A DNA stretch of 61,096 nucleotides, from positions 1 through 61,096 of the forward strand of contig VHCX01000015.1 of assembly GCA_016871615.1 (NCBI GenBank), given 5' to 3'. The notes under the pieces are model-generated. The model saw only the letters and a program-made list of their open reading frames with translations. It did not search any database and had not been told where the DNA came from. Of the stretch, positions 42,779 to 50,216 are shown one piece after another. This stretch comes from Verrucomicrobiota bacterium (GTDB lineage: Bacteria > Verrucomicrobiota > Verrucomicrobiia > Limisphaerales > UBA9464). Each line of letters begins with the position of its first letter. Within the stretch, counting starts at the first letter, position 1. Position numbers and translations under genes: made by a program.

Positions 42779-42895
42779 GGGAAGGATTGTAATCAAGGAA
42801 AACCAATCAATTCAAGGAGTGGTTCCGAATCCCTTGAGACCTGAACCCTTCCGCCGACCCCCTGTCGCTTCCACCGAGAGTCCGTTCCGACGCCC

Positions 42896-43400
42896 ATGAA
42901 CCCTCGAAACCATCCCAGCCGGCGTTTCCTTCGGACCCTCATGTTGCGGGCATCATTCTGCGCGATGGTCCTGTGGGTTGAGGCCTAGGCCCCCGTCGTG
43001 CGCATCGGGGATCGTGGCATCCCGGCCTCCGCCTTGCGCGCGGCGGTGGCCCGAATGGTCGTCGTCGGCCGCCCGCAACGCCCGCGGCATGCTGACCCAG
43101 GTCGCCGATCTGAGCGGCAACGAACACACCCGTGACGACGCCCGCGGCCGGGTTGAGTGGGTGGTCAGACGGCTTCCTGATCGGGTCTTCCTCGCCACCA
43201 CCAACCGGGCTCCCGCCCGGCGCCTCGTCAGCTACCGAACCGGCTTCGAGTACAATGCCCTCGATCGGGTCACCGGCCTGACCTGACCGGACAACGACCG
43301 GATCGGCTACGAGCACAACGCCAGCAACCTGCTCCGCCGCATCACCGGCGGTCCGTCGGGCAGCATCGTGTCGGACATCGCCTGCCGGGCCTCGATCCGG
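42896..43400 (+). pseudogene. Decayed RHS-repeat protein gene (signal peptide remnant plus RHS repeats with a premature stop)
   Basis: From the ATG at 42896 a 30-codon frame encodes RRFLRTLMLRASFCAMVLWV, a signal-peptide-like start, and ends at TAG 42986-42988. Further on, the frame ending at 43286 gives GMLTQVADLSGNEHTRDDARGRVEW and FEYNALDRVTGL, matching the RHS/YD repeat pattern. After the TGA at 43284-43286 the same frame continues with DNDRIGYEHNASNLLRRITGG, again RHS-like, and fades near 43400. The pieces fit one RHS-repeat gene that lost most of its length and gained stops. RHS proteins are large surface or secreted toxins and adhesins. Confidence 0.72.
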
Positions 43401-43473
43401 TGTTTGTGTCAAAAGTGAGGACCGACCCCTTTGGGGGCTCGACAGGTCGGGGAGGGCGGGGGAGGTTGATGGA

Positions 43474-44352
43474 GTGATTGTTCGGGAGGCCTTGTCGTGG
43501 ATCGCCGGGAGGCTCGGGGCGGCCGGGATCGACTCGGGTGAGGTGGAGGCGGGGTGGATGCTGTGGCGGCTGAGCGGGTGGAATCCGGCCCAATTGCGGT
43601 TGCGGGGCGACCGGGGCATCCCGGAGGCGGACCTGCGGCGGTTGGAGGACTGGGTCGACCGGCGATGCCGACGGGAGCCGCTCCAGCATCTGCTCGGCAC
43701 GGCTCCGTTCCTGGAGTGGGAGTTGGAGGTTTCTCCCGACGTGCTGGTGCCGCGGGTCGAGACCGAGGTATTGGCCCTCCGGGCCCGGGAATGGCTCCGG
43801 GCTTCGGCCGGTCGTCCCGGAACGGCACCGCTGCAGGCCCTCGACATCGGCACGGGTTCCGGGTGCCTCGCCTTCGCCCTGGCCTCGGTCCCCGGGGTCT
43901 CGGTCCGGGCGATCGACGTCTCCGAGGCGGCGCTTCGGGTGGCGCGATCGAACTCCCGGCGCCTTGGGTTCGAAGGCATCGAATTCCTCCACCGGGATGT
44001 GTTCAGCCTCGGGGAATCCGACGTCTCGGGCCTCGACCTCATCGTCTCCAACCCTCCCTACATCCCGACCGCCGAGATTGCCGGGCTCGATCCCGAGGTG
44101 CGGGACCACGACCCCCGTCTGGCGCTCGACGGCGGGGAGGACGGGCTGGAGTTCTACCGGCTCCTGGCCCTTCGGGCCCGCGGATGGTTGAAGGCCTCCG
44201 GGGTGATGCTGCTGGAATTCGGCGACGGGCAGGAGGCCGTGCTGCCCGGGATCTTCGCGGCGGCGGGCTGGGGCGAGATTTCGACAGAGAAAGACTTGAG
44301 CGGGCGCGAGCGGATTCTCATCGTCCATCCATCGGCCGCCCTCCGGTCCTGA
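43474..44352 (+). CDS. prmC: Peptide chain release factor N5-glutamine methyltransferase
   Basis: PrmC (HemK) methylates the glutamine of the GGQ motif in release factors RF1/RF2 using SAM. The 292-residue protein has the N-terminal helical domain, the loop HLLGTAPFLEWELEVSPDVLVPR, the SAM-binding ALDIGTGSGCLAFALA, and the substrate motif N193-P-P-Y196 in LIVSNPPYIP. The start is a GTG at 43474. prfA, its usual partner, is not upstream; instead the RHS remnant and the string GTCAAAAGTGAGGACCGACC (43407-43426) lie there, suggesting a rearrangement point. murA follows after 43 bp, a known pairing in this phylum as far as I recall. Confidence 0.94.
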   Translation: MIVREALSWIAGRLGAAGIDSGEVEAGWMLWRLSGWNPAQLRLRGDRGIPEADLRRLEDWVDRRCRREPLQHLLGTAPFLEWELEVSPDVLVPRVETEVLALRAREWLRASAGRPGTAPLQALDIGTGSGCLAFALASVPGVSVRAIDVSEAALRVARSNSRRLGFEGIEFLHRDVFSLGESDVSGLDLIVSNPPYIPTAEIAGLDPEVRDHDPRLALDGGEDGLEFYRLLALRARGWLKASGVMLLEFGDGQEAVLPGIFAAAGWGEISTEKDLSGRERILIVHPSAALRS

Positions 44353-44395
44353 CGACGCTCGTCGGGATGGCCGGGCGCGCCCGGGCCCCCACTCC

Positions 44396-45658
44396 ATGGA
44401 CAGTTTCCTGATCGAAGGCGGACTCCCCCTCAAGGGCGAGGTGACCATCAGCGGCTCCAAGAACGCCGTGCTCCCCATCCTCGCGGCGACCCTGCTCACC
44501 TCCGGGACCTGTGTGATCCGGCGGGTGCCCGACCTCAGCGACGTGGGCTTCATGCTCAAGATCCTCCAGTCGCTCGGCGCCGAGGTGACGCGCGACGGCG
44601 GCACGCTGACCATCCGTGCGGCGAACCTCTCGGGCCGGGGCGACTACGAGCTGATCCGCAAGATGCGCGGCTCGATCTGCATCCTGGGGCCGCTCCTGGC
44701 CCGCCTGAACGAGGCCGTGGTGTCGCTGCCCGGCGGCTGCGTGATCGGCACGCGGCCGATCGACCTGCACCTCAAGGGCCTGCGCGGCCTGGGGGCGGAG
44801 GTGGACGTGGAGGGTGGCTACGTTCGGGTGCATGCGGCGCGACTCGAGGGTCGGATGGTGTTCCTTGGCGGACGGGTGGGGCCGACGGTGCTCGGCACGG
44901 CCAACGTCATGATGGCGGCCACGCTGGCCTCGGGCATCACGGTCATCGAGAGCGCGGCCTGCGAGCCCGAGGTGGTCGACCTGGCCGATTTCCTCATCGC
45001 CATGGGCGCCAGGATCACCGGCGCGGGCAGCCCGACCATCACCATCCACGGCGTGAAGGAGCTGCACGGTGCCGAGCATGAGGTCATCGCCGACCGCATC
45101 GAGGCCGGCACCTTCGCGGCGGTGGCGGCGGCGACCGGTGGCGAGGTGACCTTGCGCGGCGCCCGGCCCGACCACCTCGGGGCTTTGCTCGACAAGCTGC
45201 AGGAGGCCGGGGCCGAGATCCGCCGGGCGGCGGGAGTGCTCACGGTGCGCGGCACCGGCACGGTGAAGCCCATCGACATCACCACCATGCCCTACAGCGG
45301 GTTCCCGACCGACATGCAGGCGCAGCTCATGGCGCTGGCTTGCCAGGCACCGGGAACGAGCATCATCACCGAGCGCATCTTCGAGTCGCGCTTCATGCAT
45401 GCCTCGGAACTCATGCGCCTCGGCGCCGACATCGCCATCGAGGGCCCGAGCGCCATCGTCAAGGGGGGGCGGCCCCTGAGCGGCGCGCCGGTCATGGCGT
45501 CGGATCTCCGGGCATCCGCGGCCCTGGTGATCGCCGGCCTGGCCGCCCGGGGCAGCACCCAGGTGCACCGCGTGTATCATCTGGACCGCGGCTACGAGCG
45601 CATGGAACTCAAGCTTCAGAAGCTCGGGGCCCGGATCCTCAGGGTGCCGGGCGAATGA
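44396..45658 (+). CDS. murA: UDP-N-acetylglucosamine 1-carboxyvinyltransferase
   Basis: MurA transfers enolpyruvate from PEP to UDP-GlcNAc, the first committed step of peptidoglycan synthesis. The 420-residue length and the motif SGSKNAVLPILAATLLTSG at the N-terminus are standard. Catalytic C115 sits in LPGGCVIGTRPIDLHL, the same number as in E. coli, so the fosfomycin-sensitive form is expected. The second domain shows MPYSGFPTDMQAQLMALACQ and FESRFMHASELMRLGADI. Presence supports a peptidoglycan-containing cell. It follows prmC and is followed after 16 bp by two small genes. Confidence 0.97.
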   Translation: MDSFLIEGGLPLKGEVTISGSKNAVLPILAATLLTSGTCVIRRVPDLSDVGFMLKILQSLGAEVTRDGGTLTIRAANLSGRGDYELIRKMRGSICILGPLLARLNEAVVSLPGGCVIGTRPIDLHLKGLRGLGAEVDVEGGYVRVHAARLEGRMVFLGGRVGPTVLGTANVMMAATLASGITVIESAACEPEVVDLADFLIAMGARITGAGSPTITIHGVKELHGAEHEVIADRIEAGTFAAVAAATGGEVTLRGARPDHLGALLDKLQEAGAEIRRAAGVLTVRGTGTVKPIDITTMPYSGFPTDMQAQLMALACQAPGTSIITERIFESRFMHASELMRLGADIAIEGPSAIVKGGRPLSGAPVMASDLRASAALVIAGLAARGSTQVHRVYHLDRGYERMELKLQKLGARILRVPGE

Positions 45659-45674
45659 CCCCGGCGCATGGGCC

Positions 45675-46073
45675 ATGAAATTCGTGCTCCTCTTCCTGCT
45701 GGTGGCCTCCGTGGGATTCGCCGTGTACCGGATCTCGCTGATCTACCGGTCGGTGCCCTCCGAGGAGCGGGGGCGGGAGCAACCGGTGCCGGCGGGTGTC
45801 GACGAGTCGCTGCCGCCACTGGCCCCTCCGCTGGAGGCCTCGCTGGCCGCGGCCACGCAGGCCGGTCCGCAGGCGCTGGGCCAGTGGCTCCGGCAGAACG
45901 GGGCTTGGGTCCCGGAGCCCCGCCTGTCGGCCATCCAGCTGGACCTCGCGCAGATGCTGGTGCGCAACAACCCGGCGGAGGCCCGTCGCCTGTATGCCGC
46001 GGTCAAGGCCCGCACCCCGGCCGGATCCGCCCTGTCTTCCCGGATCAAACAACTTTCCAGGACCTTCGAGTAA
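45675..46073 (+). CDS. Small single-pass membrane protein of unknown function
   Basis: The 132-residue protein has an N-terminal membrane anchor (MKFVLLFLLVASVGFAVYRI), a proline-rich linker and a helical C-terminal part (LDLAQMLVRNNPAEARRLYAAV) resembling a single TPR-like helix pair. No family assigned. It sits 16 bp after murA and 4 bp before the zinc-ribbon gene, so the three are probably co-transcribed, but nothing else points to a cell-wall role. Confidence 0.7.
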   Translation: MKFVLLFLLVASVGFAVYRISLIYRSVPSEERGREQPVPAGVDESLPPLAPPLEASLAAATQAGPQALGQWLRQNGAWVPEPRLSAIQLDLAQMLVRNNPAEARRLYAAVKARTPAGSALSSRIKQLSRTFE

Positions 46074-46077
46074 CGCC

Positions 46078-46620
46078 ATGGACATCGTCTTCCACTGCCC
46101 GCACTGCAACCTCGAGATCGAGGTCGACCAGGAGGCCGCCGGACAAGAGTTCGACTGCCCGACCTGCCAGAAGACCCTGACGGTGCCCGAGGTTCCGGAG
46201 GCTTCCGACGCCCCCGGGGCCTCCGGACCGGCTTCGGCTCCCCCACCGCCGACCGGCGCGGTCCCGACCCCGGTCTCCGCCCCGTCGCCGGAGTCCCCGT
46301 CCGGACCGGCCTCCCGCGACGAGAAACGCATGGCCGTGCCCGTGACCTCCAAGCCCGTCGAGTCGCTCATCCAGAAACCCAACAAGTCGCTCGAACTGGC
46401 CGCCAAGGAGTCCAAGCCGGGGATCCGGGTTAGGACCATCCGCCACTCCGACTGCAAGGAGGTCGGCAAGGACAAGTTCGACGAGATCGTCTCGGAGTTC
46501 CTGAACAAGATCGGCGACCAGGCCATCGTGAGCATCACGCCCATCAACTACAGCTACCTCGACATCGGCACCCAGAAGCTGTTGACCGACTTCGGGGTCA
46601 TGGTGATCTACCGCGGCTGA
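46078..46620 (+). CDS. Zinc-ribbon protein with conserved C-terminal domain, function unknown
   Basis: The 180-residue protein opens with a four-cysteine zinc ribbon (MDIVFHCPHCNLEIEVDQ, then CPTC at ~28-31), followed by a Pro/Ala/Ser-rich linker (residues ~38-85) and a well-formed C-terminal domain: IRVRTIRHSDCKEVGKDKFD, EFLNKIGDQAIVSITPINYS and YLDIGTQKLLTDFGVMVIYR. That ending, a helix followed by strands, looks like a small ligand- or protein-binding domain; I have no name for it. The ATG at 46078 follows the previous stop by 4 bp; the longer frame from 45796 is a shadow. Confidence 0.72.
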   Translation: MDIVFHCPHCNLEIEVDQEAAGQEFDCPTCQKTLTVPEVPEASDAPGASGPASAPPPPTGAVPTPVSAPSPESPSGPASRDEKRMAVPVTSKPVESLIQKPNKSLELAAKESKPGIRVRTIRHSDCKEVGKDKFDEIVSEFLNKIGDQAIVSITPINYSYLDIGTQKLLTDFGVMVIYRG

Positions 46621-46652
46621 GCGGTCCCCAAGGCCGCCGCGACCCGATCCCC

Positions 46653-47558
46653 ATGGGCGAACCCTCGTCGTTTCCGTGGTTGGCGGTCGCCCTGCGGGTG
46701 GTCTCCAACCCCTGCTCGAATGCGCTGCAAAAGGCCCTCGGTGCCGCCGGATGGCCGGCCCCCGTCCTGTTGGCCCTCACCCATGGCCTGTTGGGTCCGG
46801 TGGCGATGGTCATCCTGCTCGGGGCGGGGGATGCCCTGGGATGGGAGTTCTGGCGGTGGAGTCTCGCCTCGGCGGTCCTGGCCGTGGCGGCCAACTGGTT
46901 GATCCTCGAGGCGGTCCGCCGCTCCGACCTGTCGCTGCTGGGCCCGGTCAACGCCTACAAGCCCTGGGTCAGCCTGCTGCCCTCGTGGTTCCTCCTCGGG
47001 GAACTTCCCCGGGGCGCCGATTGGGCGGGCATGGGGCTGGTGCTCCTGGGCAGCGTGGTCCTCGGCGGGGGCGCATCGGGTGCGTCGGCCGCGTCGGGCG
47101 CACCGAGGCGCTCCTGGGGCTTCCTGGCCGACCGCGGGGTGCAATTGCGCCTCCTGGCGCTGGTGGTCTCCTCGGCCGAGGCCGTGACCCTGAGGCGGGC
47201 CGTCGCCGCCTCCGATGCTTCCAGCGCCTTCGCCGCGTGGGTGCTTCTGGGGTTCCTCGTGGTCGCCCCCTTCGCCTGGCGGGCCCGGGGAGCCTGTCCT
47301 CCCCGGGATGCGGACGGGGCCTGGCGTCTGCTGCCCGCCGGCCTGGCGCTGGCGTTCACGACCGGACTGATGCAGTCAAGCACCCTGGCGGTGCTGGACC
47401 GGTTGTCGACCGGCGTCGCGCTGTCGTTCTTCCAGTTGTCGTCGGTCTTGAGCGTCTTCCTCGGGAGGGCCTTCTTCCGGGAGGCGCGGTTCGCCCGACG
47501 TCTTGCCGGGGCCTGCGTGATGAGCGCCGGCGCGGTGGTGATGGTGCTGGCCCGGTGA
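46653..47558 (+). CDS. EamA/DMT-superfamily transporter
   Basis: The 301-residue protein has about ten hydrophobic segments arranged as two EamA halves, for example VAANWLILEAVRRSDLSLLG, VNAYKPWVSLLPSWFLLGEL and the repeat-like FFQLSSVLSVFLGRAFFREA in the second half. The E/R-containing helix ends (LGELPRGADW; FFREARFARR) are typical of the family, which exports or imports small metabolites. Substrate unknown. It starts 32 bp after the zinc-ribbon gene, on the same strand. Confidence 0.85.
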   Translation: MGEPSSFPWLAVALRVVSNPCSNALQKALGAAGWPAPVLLALTHGLLGPVAMVILLGAGDALGWEFWRWSLASAVLAVAANWLILEAVRRSDLSLLGPVNAYKPWVSLLPSWFLLGELPRGADWAGMGLVLLGSVVLGGGASGASAASGAPRRSWGFLADRGVQLRLLALVVSSAEAVTLRRAVAASDASSAFAAWVLLGFLVVAPFAWRARGACPPRDADGAWRLLPAGLALAFTTGLMQSSTLAVLDRLSTGVALSFFQLSSVLSVFLGRAFFREARFARRLAGACVMSAGAVVMVLAR

Positions 47559-47653
47559 GTCCCGTGGCCGGGGGGGGCGTGGCCCCGGTCGGGCGGCTTG
47601 GGCGTCGTTTCTCGGCGTGACAGACGGCCCGCCGTGTTGTTGATTGGCCGCAC

Positions 47654-48268
47654 ATGAAACGAGTCCTTTTCGCGCTGGCCGCCGCGCTTCTCTGCGGCCT
47701 CGCCGTGTCTGCCGAAGACAAGGCCCCCACCAAAACCGACAAGAAAGAAACCCCAGTGAGCAACAGCAACAACGAGGTCGCCGTCATCAAGACCGTCGCC
47801 GGAGACATGGTCATCGAGTTCTGGCCGGACGTGGCCCCCAACACCGTCGAGAACTTCAAGACCCTCGCCAAGAAGGGCTTTTACGACGGCACGGCCTTCC
47901 ACCGCATCATCAAGGGCTTCATGATCCAGGGCGGCGATCCGCTGACCAAGGACGAGGCCCAGCAGAACCGCTGGGGCACCGGCGACCCGGGCTACAAGAT
48001 CAAGGCCGAGTTCAACGAGCGCTCCCACAAGCGGGGCGTGATCTCCATGGCCCGCTCGCAGGACCCGAACTCCGCCGGCAGCCAGTTCTTTATCTGCCAC
48101 GGCGACCCGAGCTTCCTCGACCGCCAGTACACCGCCTTCGGCAAGCTCATCAAGGGTGACGACGTGCTCGAAAAGCTGGCCACCTGCGAGACCGGCCGGC
48201 AGGACCGCCCCGTCAAGCGCCAGGGCGTGGAGAGCGTCAAGATCGTGGACCGCGCCACCCTCAAGTAG
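47654..48268 (+). CDS. Exported cyclophilin-type peptidyl-prolyl cis-trans isomerase
   Basis: The 204-residue protein has a Sec signal (MKRVLFALAAALLCGLAVSA), a Lys/Asn-rich linker and a cyclophilin domain: GDMVIEFWPDVAPNTVENFK, YDGTAFHRIIKGFMIQGGDP (with the catalytic FHR), RGVISMARSQDPNSAGSQFF, and a final SVKIVDRATL. It would speed proline isomerisation during folding of exported proteins. The tryptophan in the ligand pocket of eukaryotic cyclophilins is not kept, as usual for bacterial PpiA/B. A terminator follows. Confidence 0.93.
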   Translation: MKRVLFALAAALLCGLAVSAEDKAPTKTDKKETPVSNSNNEVAVIKTVAGDMVIEFWPDVAPNTVENFKTLAKKGFYDGTAFHRIIKGFMIQGGDPLTKDEAQQNRWGTGDPGYKIKAEFNERSHKRGVISMARSQDPNSAGSQFFICHGDPSFLDRQYTAFGKLIKGDDVLEKLATCETGRQDRPVKRQGVESVKIVDRATLK

Positions 48269-48298
48269 GCGCCACCGTCCGGAAGGCCGGCAACCCGA

Positions 48299-48336
48299 CG
48301 CGGCGGAAGGGATTCCTCCCCCTCCGCCGTTTTTTT
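48299..48336 (+). terminator. Rho-independent terminator after the cyclophilin gene
   Basis: CGGCGGA (48301-48307) pairs with TCCGCCG (48323-48329), followed by a run of seven T. It lies only a few bases before the Nudix start at 48342. Confidence 0.82.
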
Positions 48337-48341
48337 CATCC

Positions 48342-49139
48342 ATGGACACGGAAACGCTCGACGCCCTCGTCCCGGTGCTCGAGGGCCTTGGCTGCCCTCC
48401 GGCCAAGTGCCCCGAGATGGCCCGGCAGCTCCATCGACGGAGCCTCCAGCTCGCCGAGGCGACCGGACGCTCCCAGACCGAGGCCCTCGGCCATCTGCTG
48501 CGGGCGATGGCCGGAGGGTGGGCTGCGCAGGCCCGTGCGTCGGAAACCCCCGAACCCCGGGAATCCGGGGTGGAACCCGCCGACGCGGGTGTCCGTCCCT
48601 GGCCCGACCTCGGCCAGGAGACCCTGGGGGACTACCGGGTCTTCCGGCTCCGCTCGGTGCGTCGCCGCAGCCCACGCAACGGGGTGGAACGCGACTTCTA
48701 CGTCATGGACTGCGCCGACTGGGTGAACGTGGTCGCCATCACCGTGGACGGCGACCTGGTGCTGGTGGAGCAGTTCCGGCACGGAGTGGCTGCGGTGGAG
48801 TTGGAGGTGCCCGGCGGCATCATGGATCCGGGCGAGACCGATCCGGTCGCCGCAGGACTGCGCGAGTTGCGCGAGGAGACCGGTTACGCCGGTGAGGGCG
48901 CGGTGGAGATCGGGTGTGTGCTTCCCAACTCGGCCCTCCAGAGCAATCGCTGCCGGACGGTCCTGGTGCGCAACTGCCGGAAGGTCGGCGACCTGGAACT
49001 GGACGACTCCGAGGACATCGCCGTGCGCCTGGTGCCCGCCGCCGAGATCCCGTCGCTCGTGACGCGGGGCACCGTGCGCCACTCGCTGGCGGTGGCGGCC
49101 CTGTACCATTACGAGCTTTGGGCCCGGTCGGCGCCTTGA
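48342..49139 (+). CDS. Nudix hydrolase (ADP-ribose pyrophosphatase-like) with an N-terminal extension
   Basis: Nudix enzymes hydrolyse nucleoside diphosphates linked to another group. The Nudix box is complete: GGIMDPGETDPVAAGLRELR followed by EETGY, with the E and REXXEE metal ligands, preceded by VVAITVDGDLVLVEQFRHGV, a pattern typical of the ADP-sugar/ADP-ribose group. The 265-residue length is longer than the usual ~180-200 because of ~85 N-terminal residues, partly helical, partly Pro/Ala rich. The start ATG at 48342 lies right after the terminator, so transcription must begin within or just before that region. Confidence 0.88.
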   Translation: MDTETLDALVPVLEGLGCPPAKCPEMARQLHRRSLQLAEATGRSQTEALGHLLRAMAGGWAAQARASETPEPRESGVEPADAGVRPWPDLGQETLGDYRVFRLRSVRRRSPRNGVERDFYVMDCADWVNVVAITVDGDLVLVEQFRHGVAAVELEVPGGIMDPGETDPVAAGLRELREETGYAGEGAVEIGCVLPNSALQSNRCRTVLVRNCRKVGDLELDDSEDIAVRLVPAAEIPSLVTRGTVRHSLAVAALYHYELWARSAP

Positions 49140-49270
49140 TCCCCCGCAGGCGGTCCCACGGAGGCGGTGCCGCCGGTTCCCGGCCTCCGGGGAGGCGTTC
49201 CATCCTTCACCTGGATTTTTCCCGCCGGCCCTTTCGGTGTCGCCGGAGGTGGGGCACAATCGGCCGCCGT

Positions 49271-49471
49271 ATGAAACTGACCTGGCACGATGCCGACGAG
49301 ATCGCCTGGGCCCTCATGGATGCCTTTCCCGATCAGGACCCCCTCAAGCTCAGCTTTCCCAAGCTGCACAAGATGGTTTGTGAGTTGCCCGAGTTCGGGG
49401 ACAAGCCCGAGGCCTCCAGCGAGAAGATCCTCGAGAACATCCAGATGGCCTGGTACTCGGAGCAGAAGTGA
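49271..49471 (+). CDS. iscX: IscX-like iron-sulfur cluster assembly accessory protein
   Basis: The 66-residue acidic protein matches the length and pattern of E. coli IscX (YfhJ): start MKLTWHDADEIAWALMDAFP, then DPLKLSFPKLHKMVCEL, EFGDKPEASSEKILENI and an aromatic/acidic end WYSEQK. IscX binds IscS and iron and modulates cluster assembly. In Proteobacteria it ends the isc operon after fdx; here it stands alone, 131 bp after the Nudix gene and with no other Fe-S genes in the window. Confidence 0.9.
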   Translation: MKLTWHDADEIAWALMDAFPDQDPLKLSFPKLHKMVCELPEFGDKPEASSEKILENIQMAWYSEQK

Positions 49472-49922
49472 GGGGCCCGTAGGGGGCATGCGGGGTGCGG
49501 ATTTCCCTGAACCGCGCTGGCAGGCCTTGCGCCCGGAATCGCGCAGGCCTCCGGAAACCGAAGCTCCAGCAATTTCCGAAATCCAAGAGGTTGCCACGTG
49601 CGAGGCGATCGGCCTCTTGGGGCGCTCCGGGGTCCGTGGTCGACGGTCCGGGAGAGGTCTCCCGAGACTTCTTGCCTATCGATCTCCTTGGGGAACTTCC
49701 GGATCGAATTCCGCGATTCAATCCAGCGAAGGTGGATGCCACTCAGCCGGTGAAAAAATCGCCTGTGGCAAATTCAGGCGCCCCGGGGGTACGGCACGAT
49801 GCGTTTGGAGGCCTTGGAGGCCTTGGAGGCTTAATCGGCTCCGTAATTCGGCTCCGTAATTCGGCTCCGTAATTCGGCTCCGTAATTCGGCTTTAGATCG
49901 CCTCACCTTCGCCGGGAAGAGG
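49472..49922. other. Gene-free 450-bp stretch before tRNA-His
   Basis: No ORF here has protein-like composition. It holds the nine-base and 13-base tandem repeats described separately and otherwise no recognisable RNA gene, promoter or terminator. Confidence 0.55.
49807..49892. repeat. Tandem repeats: GGAGGCCTT (9 bp) followed by CGGCTCCGTAATT (13 bp, 4.4 copies)
   Basis: GGAGGCCTT occurs at 49807 and 49816 with a partial third copy at 49825. It runs into four perfect copies of CGGCTCCGTAATT at 49836-49848, 49849-49861, 49862-49874 and 49875-49887, plus five bases of a fifth. The array ends 31 bp before the tRNA-His 3' end. Slippage-prone, so copy number may vary between strains. Confidence 0.95.
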
Positions 49923-49998
49923 TGGGGTGGCCGACGGGACTCGAACCCGCAACGACCAGAATCACAATCTGGGGATCTACCATTGATCTACGACCACC
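49923..49998 (-). tRNA. tRNA-His (GTG), CCA encoded
   Basis: The minus strand folds to a cloverleaf with acceptor GTGGTCG/CGGCCAC, D stem GATC/GATC, anticodon loop TTGTGAT, T arm GCGGG-TTCGAGT-CCCGT, and encoded CCA. The histidine identity element is present: an extra G at -1 (49998) opposite discriminator C73 (49926). Confidence 0.95.
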
Positions 49999-50010
49999 GA
50001 CCCGGGCCAG

Positions 50011-50040
50011 ATGGTAGGTGGTGGGCCGCCTCAGCGTCAA
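50011..50040 (-). promoter_or_regulatory. Sigma70-like promoter of tRNA-His
   Basis: On the minus strand TTGACG (50035-50040) and TACCAT (50011-50016) are 18 bp apart, 12 bp ahead of the tRNA 5' end. Consensus matching only. Confidence 0.5.
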
Positions 50041-50216
50041 GCCGCGCGGGCGGTTTTGCGGTGCAACGACTCAGGTTGAGGGCACCAACGGGAAACAGTT
50101 GATTCTGGCGCACGGCGCGAGGGGGGCCGACGGGCAGACGTGGGTTCTGGCGCGCGGCGCCGAGGGATCGGCGACGGCGGTTGAATCCTCCCCCGGAGAG
50201 TCCCCGGGCGGGCGCA

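Noticed and set aside
49836-49887. CRISPR array
   Set aside because: Units of 13 bp are directly tandem without spacers, and no cas genes are present.
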